A stretch of DNA of 54,594 nucleotides, taken from NCBI GenBank assembly GCA_003427395.1, contig BFEA01000071.1, positions 1,800,293 to 1,854,886 of the forward strand, read 5' to 3'. The stretch is from Chara braunii (Eukaryota > Streptophyta > Charophyceae > Charales > Characeae). This document shows positions 36,131 through 46,014 of the stretch, piece by piece. How positions within the stretch are numbered: the stretch's first letter is position 1; every line of letters starts with the position of its first letter. A program made the position numbers and the translations under genes. The notes beneath the pieces were generated by a model. It worked only from the letters and a program-made list of their open reading frames with translations. It had not been told where the DNA came from and did no database searches.

Positions 36131-36670
36131 AGATCCATGAGTCGGTGAAACTCCGACGAAACAGTTTGTCACAGCCCCTCGTTTGTTGTCCTCTTCTCTC
36201 TCTCTGCCTACGGTTTACCGGGCAGTTCTATTTGTGACGATATATATATATATATATTTCCTCCTCCTTTTCCTTACCTCTTTGCCTTTTGGCTGCGTGC
36301 AAGTGGGTCCTTGCGACACACGGGGATGGGGGCAGCCTGTGCTCAACCATCATCCACGTGGCCGGCCTTGTACGTAAGAGGTGATGAACAGGCGGAGCTT
36401 TCCTTCCTTCCTTCCTTCTTTCCCTTTTCTGTTTTGTTTTTTCGCCTTTGCGCTCCGATACACTGTGTGACGATATATATATGAGTCGATGAAACTCCGA
36501 GGAAACTGTTTGTCATAGCCCTCGTTTGTTGTCCTCTTCTCCGTCCCTTTCTGCCTACGGTTTACCAGGCAGTTCTGTTTGACGATATATATATATATCA
36601 CAGCCCCTCGTTTGTTGTCCTCTTCTCTCTCTCTGCCTACGGTTTACCGGGCAGTTTTGTTTGTGATATG
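36131..36670 (+). repeat. Tandem module with hairpin and hammerhead-like half-motif
   Basis: Three copies of a module of about 115 bp (starting near 36137, 36481 and, 5'-truncated, 36598) share CACAGCCCCTCGTTTGTTGTCC, the hairpin CTGCC-ta-CGGT-tt-ACCG-GGCAG, and a TGACGATATATAT end. Copy 1 begins with ATGA, then stem GTCGG/CCGAC (36141-36145 with 36153-36157), then GAAA, then ACA-GTT-TGT-C (36061 series: 36061+100 onward, that is 36161-36170). That is the order of stem II, GAAA and stem III plus cleavage C of a type I hammerhead ribozyme. The CUGA box is not conserved and stem I does not pair, so activity is not supported. Copy 2 carries stem-breaking changes. Confidence 0.5.
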
Positions 36671-36689
36671 TGTGTCTGTATATATCTAT

Positions 36690-36950
36690 TACTATCTCTG
36701 CGGAAAATCATCATTGCACAGGTCACCACGTTCTCTGCGCAAGCTCAATCAGTAGATCTCGCTGCGGAAAATTTCATGCGATTGGTCATCATTTTTTGAG
36801 TACCGTTTTCTCTCCGAATGCTCAACATCAACTTGTAGCAACCTTTTCTCTTCTCTGCGAATGCTCATCGTCAAAAAATGGTGGAGCTCCCTTTTTTTTC
36901 TGCGAATGCTCATCATCAACGGATGCATTTATTCATTCATTCAGTCCCAC
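36690..36950. repeat. Degenerate tandem repeat, CTCTGCGAATGCTCATCATCAA type
   Basis: Four to five diverged units of CTCYGCGRAWRCTCA-CATCA appear between about 36702 and 36925. No coding signal. Confidence 0.5.
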
Positions 36951-37319
36951 TCCGTCAACGATCGAACGGGAGCAGAAACAAAAGTGGCACGGATTTATAC
37001 TAGTAATAACAGTTTTTTAAAACAGTATCTTAATTTGCTTGATGAATATCTTAATTTTTAAAACAATAGCTTAATTTGCTGATGAATTACCCATTCATTT
37101 GATGATCTGTAACTCGCTCGGTTGCTGTTTTTTTCCTTTTTTTTAATTTGTTTTTGTTTAGTCCAGTAAACTACAAGTCCTATCCACGTCCCCCCAACCC
37201 TCCACCATATCTCCTCAGTCATTCGATCCATCCATTCATTCCTCTTTCCATCCATTCCCTCCGCCCATCTATCGCTTCGTTCATTCATTGGTTGAATCGT
37301 TGCTCAGTTTCGGTTTTGA

Positions 37320-37392
37320 TCAGTCAATCAATCAACCAATTATTCAATCAATCAATCGATCAATCAATCAGTCAATCAATCAATCAAACAAA
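37320..37392 (+). repeat. (AATC)n microsatellite just 5' of the ubiquitin-fold start codon
   Basis: About 17 AATC/AATY units ending 23 bp before the ATG at 37415, so probably in the 5' UTR or proximal promoter of that gene. A similar tract lies at 41846-41890. Confidence 0.8.
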
Positions 37393-37414
37393 TCGAGCGT
37401 CGCGATCTGTCATC

Positions 37415-40237
37415 ATGATTCGGATCACGGTGAAGACAGTGGCGGGAATTCGTCGCAGAGCGTTGGATGTGGCACCAGATATCTTGGTAGGTTTTTTATC
37501 CTCTTTTTTTGTTTTTTATCCTCTTCGAGTTCTCTTTTTTCGCCTTTTTTTTTTTTTTCAACTCCATTTTAGTTTTTTTTTTTTTTTTTTTTTGGTCGCG
37601 AAAATAAGAACCGATCCCCTGAACGGATACTTCCGGTACCCTCTGCGCCCCTTTATTTTTGGTTTTCATTTTTTTTTACTCCCTTTTGTTTTTTTTTTTG
37701 GGTCGCGAAGTCAAGGGGCGTTGTTGATGATTCCAGGTAATACCATTTTTTTATTTTTTTTTTGTTTTGTTGGTTATCTGAAGAAAAGGACAGGACGGGC
37801 ATAATATTAAAAAAAAAAGAAAAAAAAAGGAAAAGAGGGGACGGCTTGCTTCGATGGGACGGATGGCAGGACACGTTCTCTCATTTTGTCAAGAACCTGG
37901 CACCTTAATTTAAAAAATAAAGAAAAAATTGGGGGGGGTGGTGGTGGTGGGGGGGGAGGGATTAGAAAACGAAAAAGAAGGGAAAAATGACGATTCTCCC
38001 ATGGACGTGTTCTCCTCTCTCTCTCTCTCTCTCTCTCTCGTTCTGTGTTTTTTTTTTTTTTTCCCATTTTTGGGCTTTGGGAGTGCTCTCGTTCAGTCTG
38101 CCAATTGTCGTTAAGCTAAGTGAAGGGGAGGGGCGAAAGCGCGAAATACGACAAAAAAAAGAAAAAAGAAAAGACATTAAGTATAATTTTTTCACGTCAA
38201 AAACTTCCTTCCGCCAATTTTCAGCCTGTCCTCCTTTGTTGGTGTTGTTGCTTTTTCGCTCTTTCCTTTTTCGGCTGTCCGTTCTTGTTTTTCTTTCTTC
38301 TTTGGGTCGCTTTCAAACAACTCCTCCCATCTCTCTCTCTCTCTCTCTCACTCCCTCGTTGCTCTTCCTCCTCAGCTGAAACTTGCTCCCTCCCCTCTTT
38401 CCCCTCCCATTCCTCCTTATCTGCCCTGCATGACCTCTGCCCTCCCTACCCGTCGTCTCTATGTACGCCGCTTCCTTCCTCGCTGGCGCGCACTCCTCCT
38501 CCTCCTCCTCCTCCTCGTCCAGGGGAAATGGCAGTCATCGTCATCGTTATTAGACTGCTATGCGACGCGATCATCGTTTCATCATCCTCCCCCTCTCCCA
38601 TCAACCCCCTCTGGCATCATCCACCTCTCCTATCATCGAATCACCATCGTTGTCTTCATCGTCGCACAACTTTGATGGGGAGGGGGGACACAACATTGAT
38701 TACCGACAATCAATCAAATGCACCTAATCAGTCGAATCAATTAGGCTAATCAATCAAGCCAATCAAGTCAATGAAACGAATCAAGTCAATCAAAGCAATC
38801 AAGGCAATCAAAGCAATCAATCCATTGATGATTGATCGATTAGCTTGATTGGTTCTGATTTGATTTGACTGAGTTGATTAGTGTGATAACGTCGAACTTT
38901 GATTCGACTGGTTTGATTAATTAGTCGAGTGATGTTTGGAAAAATCAGTCGATCAGACCAAGCTAATTAATCAAATCAAGTTAATTAATCAACCAAGTTA
39001 ATTAATCAATAAATTGATGATGATTGTAAAATTAATCGATCGGCTGATATACATTTTCCTCGATGTGTTCCATCGAATGGTGAGGGAATGGAATAGATTC
39101 TAATTGGAAAAATGTTTCTTGATTTTCTTTGATTTGCATTATCGTTTTTTTTTTTCAGCCTTTAAATGGTTGTTACGGATCTGGTCATGGCCAACGAATT
39201 GATGATGATGATGTGGATGTTGATGTTGCTGAATCGTTTTTTTCCTTCTTCAGCCTTTGTGATCTGGTAATGGCCAACTAATTGATGATGAAGATGATGA
39301 TGATGATGATGACGATGATGTTGCTGTTAAATCCATTTCTCGATTTTCTTTGATTTGCATAATTGTTTTTTTTTAATATTTATAATCTTTTATTGGTGGT
39401 GGTTGATCTGGTAGTGGCCGACGAATTGATGATGATGATGATGTTTCTGGTAAATCTGTTTCTTGATTTTCTTTGATTAGAATTATTTTTATTTTTATTT
39501 TTTGGTTCTGAATGATTGTTCTTGATGTTGATCAGGGTATGGACTCCTGCTTCGCGGGATGAGAGAGCAGGTGTGATGATGATGATAATGACGATGAAGA
39601 TGGAGATGATGATGCTGAATGATGCTGAATGATGCTGAATGATGTTGCATTGATGCTGAATGATGATGATGTTGCTGATGATTGTGTACAGCTTTGAGTA
39701 ATTGTGATGATGATGAATGATGATGAATGATGCTGATGAATGCTGATGAATGCTGATGAATGATGATGATGATGATGATGAATGATGATGATGATGATGT
39801 TGATGTTGCGTTTGGCCTTCTACTGCGCGGGATGAGGGAGCAGGTGTGGGACCTGCGGCGACTGATAGCGGAAACGACGGGTCTACCGGGCGATCGCTTG
39901 TCGTTAGTGGTGGGTGGGAGAGCTCTTCCCACCACAAATTCTGACGGTTCGCCGAACCTTCAGCCAGCCAATCTCAAGGACGGGGGTAAGTAAACGGGGT
40001 TGAAGAAGAATTCATTTGCGTTGTTGTTCTCTCCCTTCGTTTGTTTGTTTTTAATATTGTTTTCGCTTTTTTTTTTTCTTGCTTTTTCGTGTTTTTCTTT
40101 GTCTGTATTTGGTGTGTGTTTGCGCTCTTGTTCTTTTCTTTTCGGTGTGTATGTCTGTCCCTACTGCTCACCCTTCAGACACCATTGTTCCCACCGTAGA
40201 CGTTCTGCATTTCTTTTTGTTCATCGCTGTACGCTGA
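37415..40237 (+). CDS. Small ubiquitin-fold (UBL) domain protein, three predicted exons
   Basis: Exon 1 is 37415-37486: ATG, then IRITVKTVAG, then RRRALDVAPDIL. It resembles the beta1-beta2 hairpin of ubiquitin and ends at a GTAGGT donor in phase 0. Exon 2 is 39844-39985. It follows GGGAGCAG and reads VWDLRRLIAETTGLPGDRLS then LVVGGRALP, the ubiquitin helix, the G-[IL]-P turn and strand beta3, ending at a strong GGTAAGT donor in phase 1. Exon 3 is best placed at 40179-40237 after CCCTTCAG, reading DTIVPTVDVL then HFFLFIAVR and stopping at TGA; this gives the beta5-like strand after LKDG. Total is about 90 residues. There is no C-terminal Gly-Gly, so conjugation like ubiquitin is not expected; a binding or chaperone-adaptor UBL is more likely. 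Intron 1 is 2.4 kb of low-complexity DNA. Exons 1 and 2 are well supported by joint fit and phase; exon 3 is uncertain, with a near-duplicate acceptor at 40464. Confidence 0.6.
37487..39843 (+). other. Intron 1 of the ubiquitin-fold gene, packed with simple repeats
   Basis: Begins GTAGGT and ends GGGAGCAG. It contains T-rich runs (37540-37760), (TC)n at 38013-38040 and 38328-38350, AATC-type repeats (38700-39035), three diverged units of about 130 bp carrying GATCTGGT-ATGGCC (near 39178, 39258 and 39407), and (ATG)n tracts to 39805. A decoy of the true acceptor region, CTTCGCGGGATGAGAGAGCAG, lies at 39549-39569. Confidence 0.55.
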
Positions 40238-40820
40238 TTAGGAAGTGTAATTCTGTGCGTATCTTGCTCATGATGCTTTTCGGTGTGTATTACTGCATCA
40301 TCTTGCATTTCTTTTTTTTTTTTTTCATCGCCGTACGCTATGTCTGTCCTCACTGCCATTTTTCATCTTAAACTCGTACGCCAAAAAGAAAAAGAAGAAG
40401 AGGAAAGTGGTGTTTGTGCATATTACTTAGAGCGGCTCAACAAACATCATCAACCACCCTTCAGACACCACTTTACTCTTTTCTTGTTCTTGTTTTTCTT
40501 TTTTTTGTTTTTTTTTGGGGGGGGCGGGGGGCCGAAGGGGGGGAAAAGGTTGGGGATGATGTCTGTCTGCCGCTCATGTCTTGAGCCTGCCTCTGATTCA
40601 TTCATCTTTTGCTTTCCTTTATCCCTGTGTGTGTGTGTGTGTATGGGTGGGTGGGTGGGTGTGCGTGTGTGTGTGTGTGTGTGTGAGTGAGGTTCAGCTT
40701 AGCAGGGAAGTACAGGGGTTTGCCTCTCTCTCTCTCTCTCTCTGTGACTCTCGCTCTCTCTCCTCTCTCTCTCTGTGCCTCTCTCATCGGCTTGTGTGTT
40801 TGCAGGATCGAAGAAATAAA
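40238..40820. other. 3' region of the ubiquitin-fold gene; low complexity
   Basis: It contains partial duplicates of exon-3 sequence: GCATTTCTTTTT..TCATCGC-GTACGCT at 40208-40234 and 40305-40337, and CACCCTTCAGACACCA at 40170-40183 and 40456-40470. It also contains (GT)n at 40627-40686 and (TC)n at 40722-40783. A GTTTGCAG acceptor-like site lies at 40797-40804. Confidence 0.45.
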
Positions 40821-41290
40821 GAGTGAAAAGAAGTCGAGAAAGAAGAAGAGAGGAATAGCTGCGACAACAGTAGGAAGACGGGGAGGAGGAGGACGAGAAC
40901 GAGGGGAAGAAGAAGCAGCAGAGGAAGAAGAGGAGAAGCAGCAGGAAAAGGAGGAGAGGAGGAGGAGGAAGGGGACGACGAGGAGAGCAGCAGCAGCATC
41001 AAAAGGAGGCGAGGAGGAGGAGGTTGAGGAAGAGGAGAAGAAGCAGAAGAAGAAGAGCATCAGCAGCAGCAAATGGAGGAAAGGAGGAGGAGAAGAAGAA
41101 GAATCGGTAGAAGAAAAGCAGCAGCAGCAAGTTAGCAACAAAAGGAGCAGTGGCGAAGAAGAAGCAGAAGAAGAAGAAGAAGAAGAAGAAGAAGAAGAAG
41201 AAGAAGAAGAAGAAAGCAGAAGAAGAACAAGAATTGTAATGGTAATTGTAATAGCAAGGGCAATCGCTACGCATCTACTCTGACAACTGA
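40815..41290. repeat. Purine-rich (GAA)n/(GGA)n region
   Basis: Nearly 470 bp of purine-rich sequence with a (GAA)n core at 41157-41218. The long Glu/Lys/Arg frame on plus and Ser/Phe frame on minus are products of composition, so no gene is called. Confidence 0.8.
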
Positions 41291-41499
41291 ATGACAAGGA
41301 ACTTTTGCATGGAAGGAGAAGAAGAAGAAGAAGAAGTTTAATACACCTCCCCATGTTCTGTTGCGCCTGTGCGGAGCATGGCAGGCCCTAATATCACAAC
41401 AGGATAACGGTGGCTTACTGTGAGTGTATCCTAACGGTCGTCCTAAGCATTCACCGTTATCTGTGGTGCGAGAATGCCCTAATAAGAACTCCAGGACAT

Positions 41500-41835
41500 G
41501 CAATCAGTGGGACCTGCAATCATTGAGATCTGCCATCAGTGGTACCTTCAATCAATCAGGGGGACATGCAGATAGTTAGTTGGAGCTGCAATCATTGGGA
41601 CGACCGCAAGTCCGACTGGTTCCACCAGGTCCCAATAATGGGACTTCAGGTCCCTGTCACGTGCATGTGCTCCAACGGGCACCGCAAGTCCGACTGGTTC
41701 CACCAGGTCCCAATAATGGCAGCTCCCTCTGATTCCAGGTCCCACCGATTGCCGGTCCCACGAGTCCCATTCCAATCGAATCATGCCTGGTGGGTGAGGC
41801 TGGGCATTCTGAGCACCACTTGGCATGTTGCTTTT
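41500..41835. repeat. Tandem repeats with GGGACCTGCAATCA and 76-bp duplication
   Basis: An exact 40-bp segment beginning ACCGCAAGTCCGACTGGTTC occurs at 41604 (with a one-base difference at its start) and 41680, 76 bp apart. Upstream are several diverged (GGG)ACCTGCAATCATTG units. Confidence 0.75.
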
Positions 41836-41845
41836 GAGGGCTGGG

Positions 41846-41890
<45 letters not shown>

Positions 41891-42472
41891 GCAGACGTCA
41901 TAACGGTAAACAACTATTCCCTGACTTGGCACAGTCTTTCTTTTCACTTCTTTTGACTAATTAGGTCGAATTGGATTTTTTTAAAAAGAGGTGAAGAAAA
42001 TTACTGTAAAAAACACAGAAAAAAAAAGAGGATGATTTCTTAATTTTTGGGAGTTTAAAGGGTCTAACAGTCAACCCCTACGTGCCTATTCTCAATATAT
42101 AGTATATACTATATAGTACGCACAGAACTTGAAAAAATGTTTTGAATCTTTGATTGGGTGATTAACGGTCACATCTGTGTACCGTACACACATCAACAGT
42201 TACATGTGTGTGCCGCACATGCTGATCCGTTGATCTGTTGATCAACGGTCGTATTTGTGTGCCGCACACGCGGGGACGCTCCCTGGTTGTTTGCCACGTG
42301 GGGATGTTTTGGAAATCTGTGTGGGAGTTCTCTTGTTTCCTTTTTCTTCTTCCTTCTTCTTCTTCTTCTTGAAATCTGTATGTGGTTTCTGAGATACGCT
42401 GGGACGCTAACTCGTCGTGTGCCACGTGGATGGTTGTGAATGTGTGTGGGATTATCAGATACGCTCATTGCG
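41836..42472. other. (AATC)n tract, then AT-rich DNA and repeated G-box words
   Basis: (AATC)n at 41846-41890. GTTGATC/GTGTGCCGCACA words repeat at 42163-42270, and CCACGTGG G-boxes lie at 42292 and 42423. The G-boxes sit in a diverged tandem duplication that contains GGATG..TGTGTGGG in each unit. This could be a promoter for the exon-like segment that follows. Confidence 0.4.
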
Positions 42473-42567
42473 ATGGCAGTGCCTCGTGCTCCTCCTAAGG
42501 AGATAACAGCTTTGAGGACCGGGATAGCTGGCGCTGGAGATCATGACGATGACGAGGACGAGGACAT
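42473..42567 (+). CDS. Possible first exon, unidentified
   Basis: ATG at 42473 opens a frame (MAVPRAPPKEITALRTG, then an Asp/Glu-rich stretch) that reaches a possible donor, ATG-GTGGGTGAG, at 42568. G-box words lie 50 and 180 bp upstream. I do not recognise the protein, and no downstream exon can be linked. Composition and position are the only support. It may be chance. Confidence 0.2.
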
Positions 42568-42671
42568 GGTGGGTGAGAATGTCCATACCTACATCCATAA
42601 ACACACCGGCCTACATCATCCACAAACACACCTGCCTACATCATCCACAAACACGCGGACATCATCCACAG

Positions 42672-42781
42672 TAGTTATAGATCCGTACATCTGGGCCGAA
42701 GGCCCTGCTGAGTGCACACACCGATTGGAAGTGGCGACCTCGGCCTCAAGAGCCAAGTCTCTTAACCACTACAGCCAGGAC
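42672..42781 (-). mobile_element. tRNA-derived SINE-like unit, copy 1
   Basis: Read on the minus strand, it begins GTCCTGGCTGTAGTGGTTAA (A-box-like) followed by GGCTCTTGAGGCCGAGGTCG and a weak B box, then GGCCCAGATGTACGGATC-ATAAC. The same sequence order, with a better B box, occurs on the plus strand at 52871-52990. The head resembles tRNA-Glu/Gln genes. The B box here (CACTTCCAATCGG) is decayed. Confidence 0.65.
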
Positions 42782-43318
42782 GCCCACATCATCCACAAAC
42801 ACCTCCTGCCATAACACTTGTGCCAATTGAGCACCTGCCGCGTGATTTAGGACGTGGTTACACACCTGCACTGTTTGGAATGTGTAGTCCATGGGACAGT
42901 TCAACCACATTTTTACTGCCAAAATCCAACAACGTTGAAAGTGTTAACTAATTTAATGAATAAGGAATGTAATTAATAATTTCTAGCAATTGTTTTTTTT
43001 CTTTATTTTCTAATTTCATTTAATTTTAAGAAAAATGTCCCAGTTAATACGTTACTGTTCATTATATAAAATAAAAGAAACTAAATAAATAATAAATTTA
43101 CAATAGTTGTTTTTATGCGCTTGTGAAACCACCAGTTCCCATGAAACCACCAAGTAGTGCTCTTACAGGTATACGGTATAAGAGCATTTTGATTCGGGCA
43201 TGGGCCGGCAACGAAAGCAGCAGGCCACTCGAAAAATAGTTATGGAGAATAACTCCTAACAACGCAATGCCGGGCTTCTTAACCAAAGCATTGTTTCACT
43301 TCTCCCTGTATGATTCGA
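42782..43318. other. AT-rich, no gene seen
   Basis: AT-rich DNA with no frame, repeat or RNA signature that I can support. CCTACATCATCCACAAACAC units repeat on both sides of the SINE-like unit (42600-42665 and 42783-42800). Confidence 0.5.
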
Positions 43319-43640
43319 GCTGAAGACCATAGTGAAGTTCTGACTAGAGGTGTTGAAGACCATAATGAAGTTCTTACCAGAGGTGTTGAAGACCCTAGTG
43401 AAGTTCTGACCATAGTGAAGTTCTGACCATAGTGAAGTTCTGACCAGTTCTGACCATAGTTCTGACCATAGTTCTGACCATAGTTCTGACCATAGTTCTG
43501 ACGATAGTGAAGTTCTGACCATAGTTCTGACCATAGTGAAATTCTTACCATAGTGAAGTTTTCTGACCAGAGTTGAAGACCATATTGAAGTTCTGGCCAG
43601 AGTTGAAGACCATAATGAAGTTCTTACCGTAGAACTTACG
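43319..43640. repeat. Minisatellite, GACCATAGTGAAGTTCT units
   Basis: Alternating units of 17 bp (GACCATAGTGAAGTTCT) and 12 bp (GACCATAGTTCT), plus GTTGAAGACCATAATGAAGTTCT, over about 320 bp. The open frames across it are repeat translations. Confidence 0.9.
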
Positions 43641-43810
43641 TGTTGATATTGCGGGGGAAAATGGAACAATGCTTTGGTTCAGAAGGCGGGCGTTGTGTTG
43701 TTCGGAGTTATTCTTCTTTCAGCCAGGCTGCCAGAGTGATATTGCATGGAGGGTGACTTTCTTGGTGAGGCATTGGGAAGAGAGATACTGGCCTCACCGT
43801 TGGTAAGGAG

Positions 43811-43860
43811 CTACCGCCGTCCCCCGACTAGAACGTACGGTCGTAACAGCAGTATTTGGA
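43811..43860 (+). mobile_element. Half copy of the TA-flanked MITE family
   Basis: TACCGCCGTCCCCCGACTAG, then AACGTACGGTCGTAACAGCAGTATTTGGA, matches the left end of the MITEs at 51608, 51903 and 53849. No right end is present nearby. Confidence 0.65.
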
Positions 43861-44677
43861 CCACATAGCAGTCTCGATGCAATGATAAATGATTGTAAAT
43901 TCTAGCCATTGGAAGACGGTATGATGATCATTGTTGAGGTGGCAAGAAGAGAGTAGAGTGCGTGGAGGTAGAACGGGGAAGGTGAGAAAAGACAGAGTAG
44001 TACCAGTTGAGTATTATTTTGAGTTTATCCTCCTCCTCCTCGTACTCTGAGACTCTCTTTGGGATTGTCTTCATTTGCTCATTGTGTCAACGAGATTGGC
44101 GAACAATCGTGAACGACAACAACAAAAATGTACAAAAAGAAAAAAAAAGCCTCAATTTCATGCATGATGTTGATCGTGTGAGCTTCTCAGCTTTGGGTTC
44201 ATTACATTGTTCACATGACAACTGGTTATGATGTAACTAGTCACTAATAAATATACTAATAAATATTACTAAATCATAAGGATGATTAATATATCGACAA
44301 CCCTTTGGATAGACTAATTGATCACAATTAAACCTCCAGTTCACTGGAGCCTAAGTCCACAAAGCTACCGTCCAAGGCTTGCGAGCCTGAGACAGCGCCT
44401 TTTCAAAGTGGCTTGGAGCGTCCACTACCAGCCCATGCGCGAATCGAAAAGCTGTTACCGCGTGAACGGGAAAGAGCCTTACGCTGCTTTGGGGGAACTG
44501 GTGGCTTAAGGCAACTTTAAAAGGATGCAAGCATGAATACCTAGACATGGCTTGAAAGAACATACATGCAAGTGTCTATGTATGTTGTTATATCAATGGA
44601 TGTGTAACTTGCACGACATTTATTGTTTGCTCACATCATTCGTTGACAACTGGCCTGTCCTTTTATCTGACTGGGTA
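43861..44677. other. No gene confirmed
   Basis: A 63-codon frame at 44318-44509 has protein-like composition (LASLRQRLFKVAW, then SKSCYRVNGKEPYAALG) and could be a terminal exon or element remnant. I do not recognise it. Confidence 0.25.
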
Positions 44678-44785
44678 TTTTGCCTTTGCCTTTGACTTCA
44701 CCTTTGTCTTTGCCTTTGTCTTTGCCTTTGGCTTTGCCTTTGCCTTTGACTTTGACTTTGACTTTGCCTTGGCTTTGACTTTTGA
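44678..44785. repeat. Hexanucleotide (TTTGCC/TTTGAC)n repeat
   Basis: About 17 units of TTTGCC, TTTGAC, TTTGTC and TTTGGC. Confidence 0.9.
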
Positions 44786-45139
44786 CTGTCACAGAAATTT
44801 AACCCTCATGGTATCTCCCCTCCTTGGAAGCGAAAGCTGGCTATCTTCTTAAAGGACAAGTTAAGGCTTCCTGGTAAGTGAGTGTACCATTTAAGATGAC
44901 GACAGTTACAGATGCATGCCGTGATTGAAGGACCCGATTACATCCGAGCTGCGTTTTGCCATGGTGGACTCTCGCTCCGTGCCAAGCTTTGCTGAACAGC
45001 CAGCGACACATTTCTTTTCTTTTTAAGCTGGCACTGCCAGCCATTGCGGTCCGGTAGCACGGAGCCCCCAATTCTTGCAGATTGGCTTGATTTTGATTCT
45101 CAAGTTTGCTGTACTAGGTTTAAGATAGCGTTCGTACGT

Positions 45140-45585
45140 CAGAGGTGTGCATACCACCTTTGACATGTAGGGTATGGGATGGATGGGTACCGTACCACCT
45201 TTAAAATGTGAGGTAAGGGACCTATGGGTACCATACCTCCTATGAAGGTGGCACCATACCACTTTTAACATATAAGGTATGGGACCTATGGGTACCATAC
45301 CACCTTTACGATGTGAGGTATGGGACCTATCGGTACCATACCTCCTATGAAGGTGGCACCATACCACCCTTAACATATACCACCTTTAAGATGTGAGGTA
45401 TGGGACCTATGGGTACCATACCTCCTTTAAAGGGGGCACCATACCACCTTTAACATGTGAGTCCCATACCACCTTTAAGATGTGAGGTATGGGACCTATG
45501 GGTACCATACCTCCGCTAAAGGTGGCACCATACCACCTTTAACATGTGAGGTATGGGACCTATGGGAACCCGTTAAGATGTGGGG
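45140..45585. repeat. Tandem array of palindromic GGTATGGGACCTATGGGTACC units
   Basis: At least six diverged units in which GGTATGG and CCATACC face each other, alternating with CTCCTATGAAGGTGGCACC and ACCTTTAACATGTGAG spacers. The array can fold into several hairpins. Confidence 0.85.
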
Positions 45586-45812
45586 TATGACCGTATGAGC
45601 ACCAAAATCTCACCCCATTGCACAGTCTTTCATTTCTTATTTGTTACGAACATGTCACTGCAATTTTTGTTTGCACTCTCATGTGTTGGGTTGTGCTCTT
45701 GTGGGCCTAATGGCACCCGAGTGGATTTTATGTTTCGCAGTTTACAGTTACTCTATGCTATAGGAAGAGTACTAATACTACTAAATAAATAATTCAGCTT
45801 TGGTCACAGGGC

Positions 45813-46014
45813 CCTTTTCTGGGGGAAAAATTATAGATCCCCCCTGCGACAAAACATCTGTACTCGTTTGCCCCTGCGATTGTGGCCTCCCCCCCCGTGC
45901 CTCAAGCCTTTCGGGGCCTCTGACATTTCGGGGGGGCCAACGAGTACAAAAAAAGTTACAAAGTTACATAAACCTTTTGTCGCAGGGGGGATCTTTAACT
46001 TTCCCCCTTCTTTT
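45813..46014. mobile_element. 200-bp hairpin MITE
   Basis: The left arm (45813-45874) and right arm (45934-46014) are inverted. Both ends read TTTTCTGGGGG or TTCTTTTC-GAAGGGGG, then GATCCCCCCTGCGACAAAA, then GTACTCGTT-GCCCC. No coding capacity and no clear target duplication. The superfamily is unknown. Confidence 0.7.

Noticed and set aside
36131-36175. Functional hammerhead ribozyme
   Set aside because: The CUGAUGA box reads TCCATGA and stem I cannot pair, so only a resemblance is reported.
36283-36312. U2 snRNA-like start (GCCTTTTGGCT followed by CAAGTG)
   Set aside because: Similarity ends after about 25 bases. The shared word is a short palindrome and no Sm site or later U2 stems follow.
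40687-41354. 198-codon Glu/Lys-rich and 250-codon Ser-rich frames
   Set aside because: They mirror each other across purine-rich (GAA)n sequence, so composition explains both.
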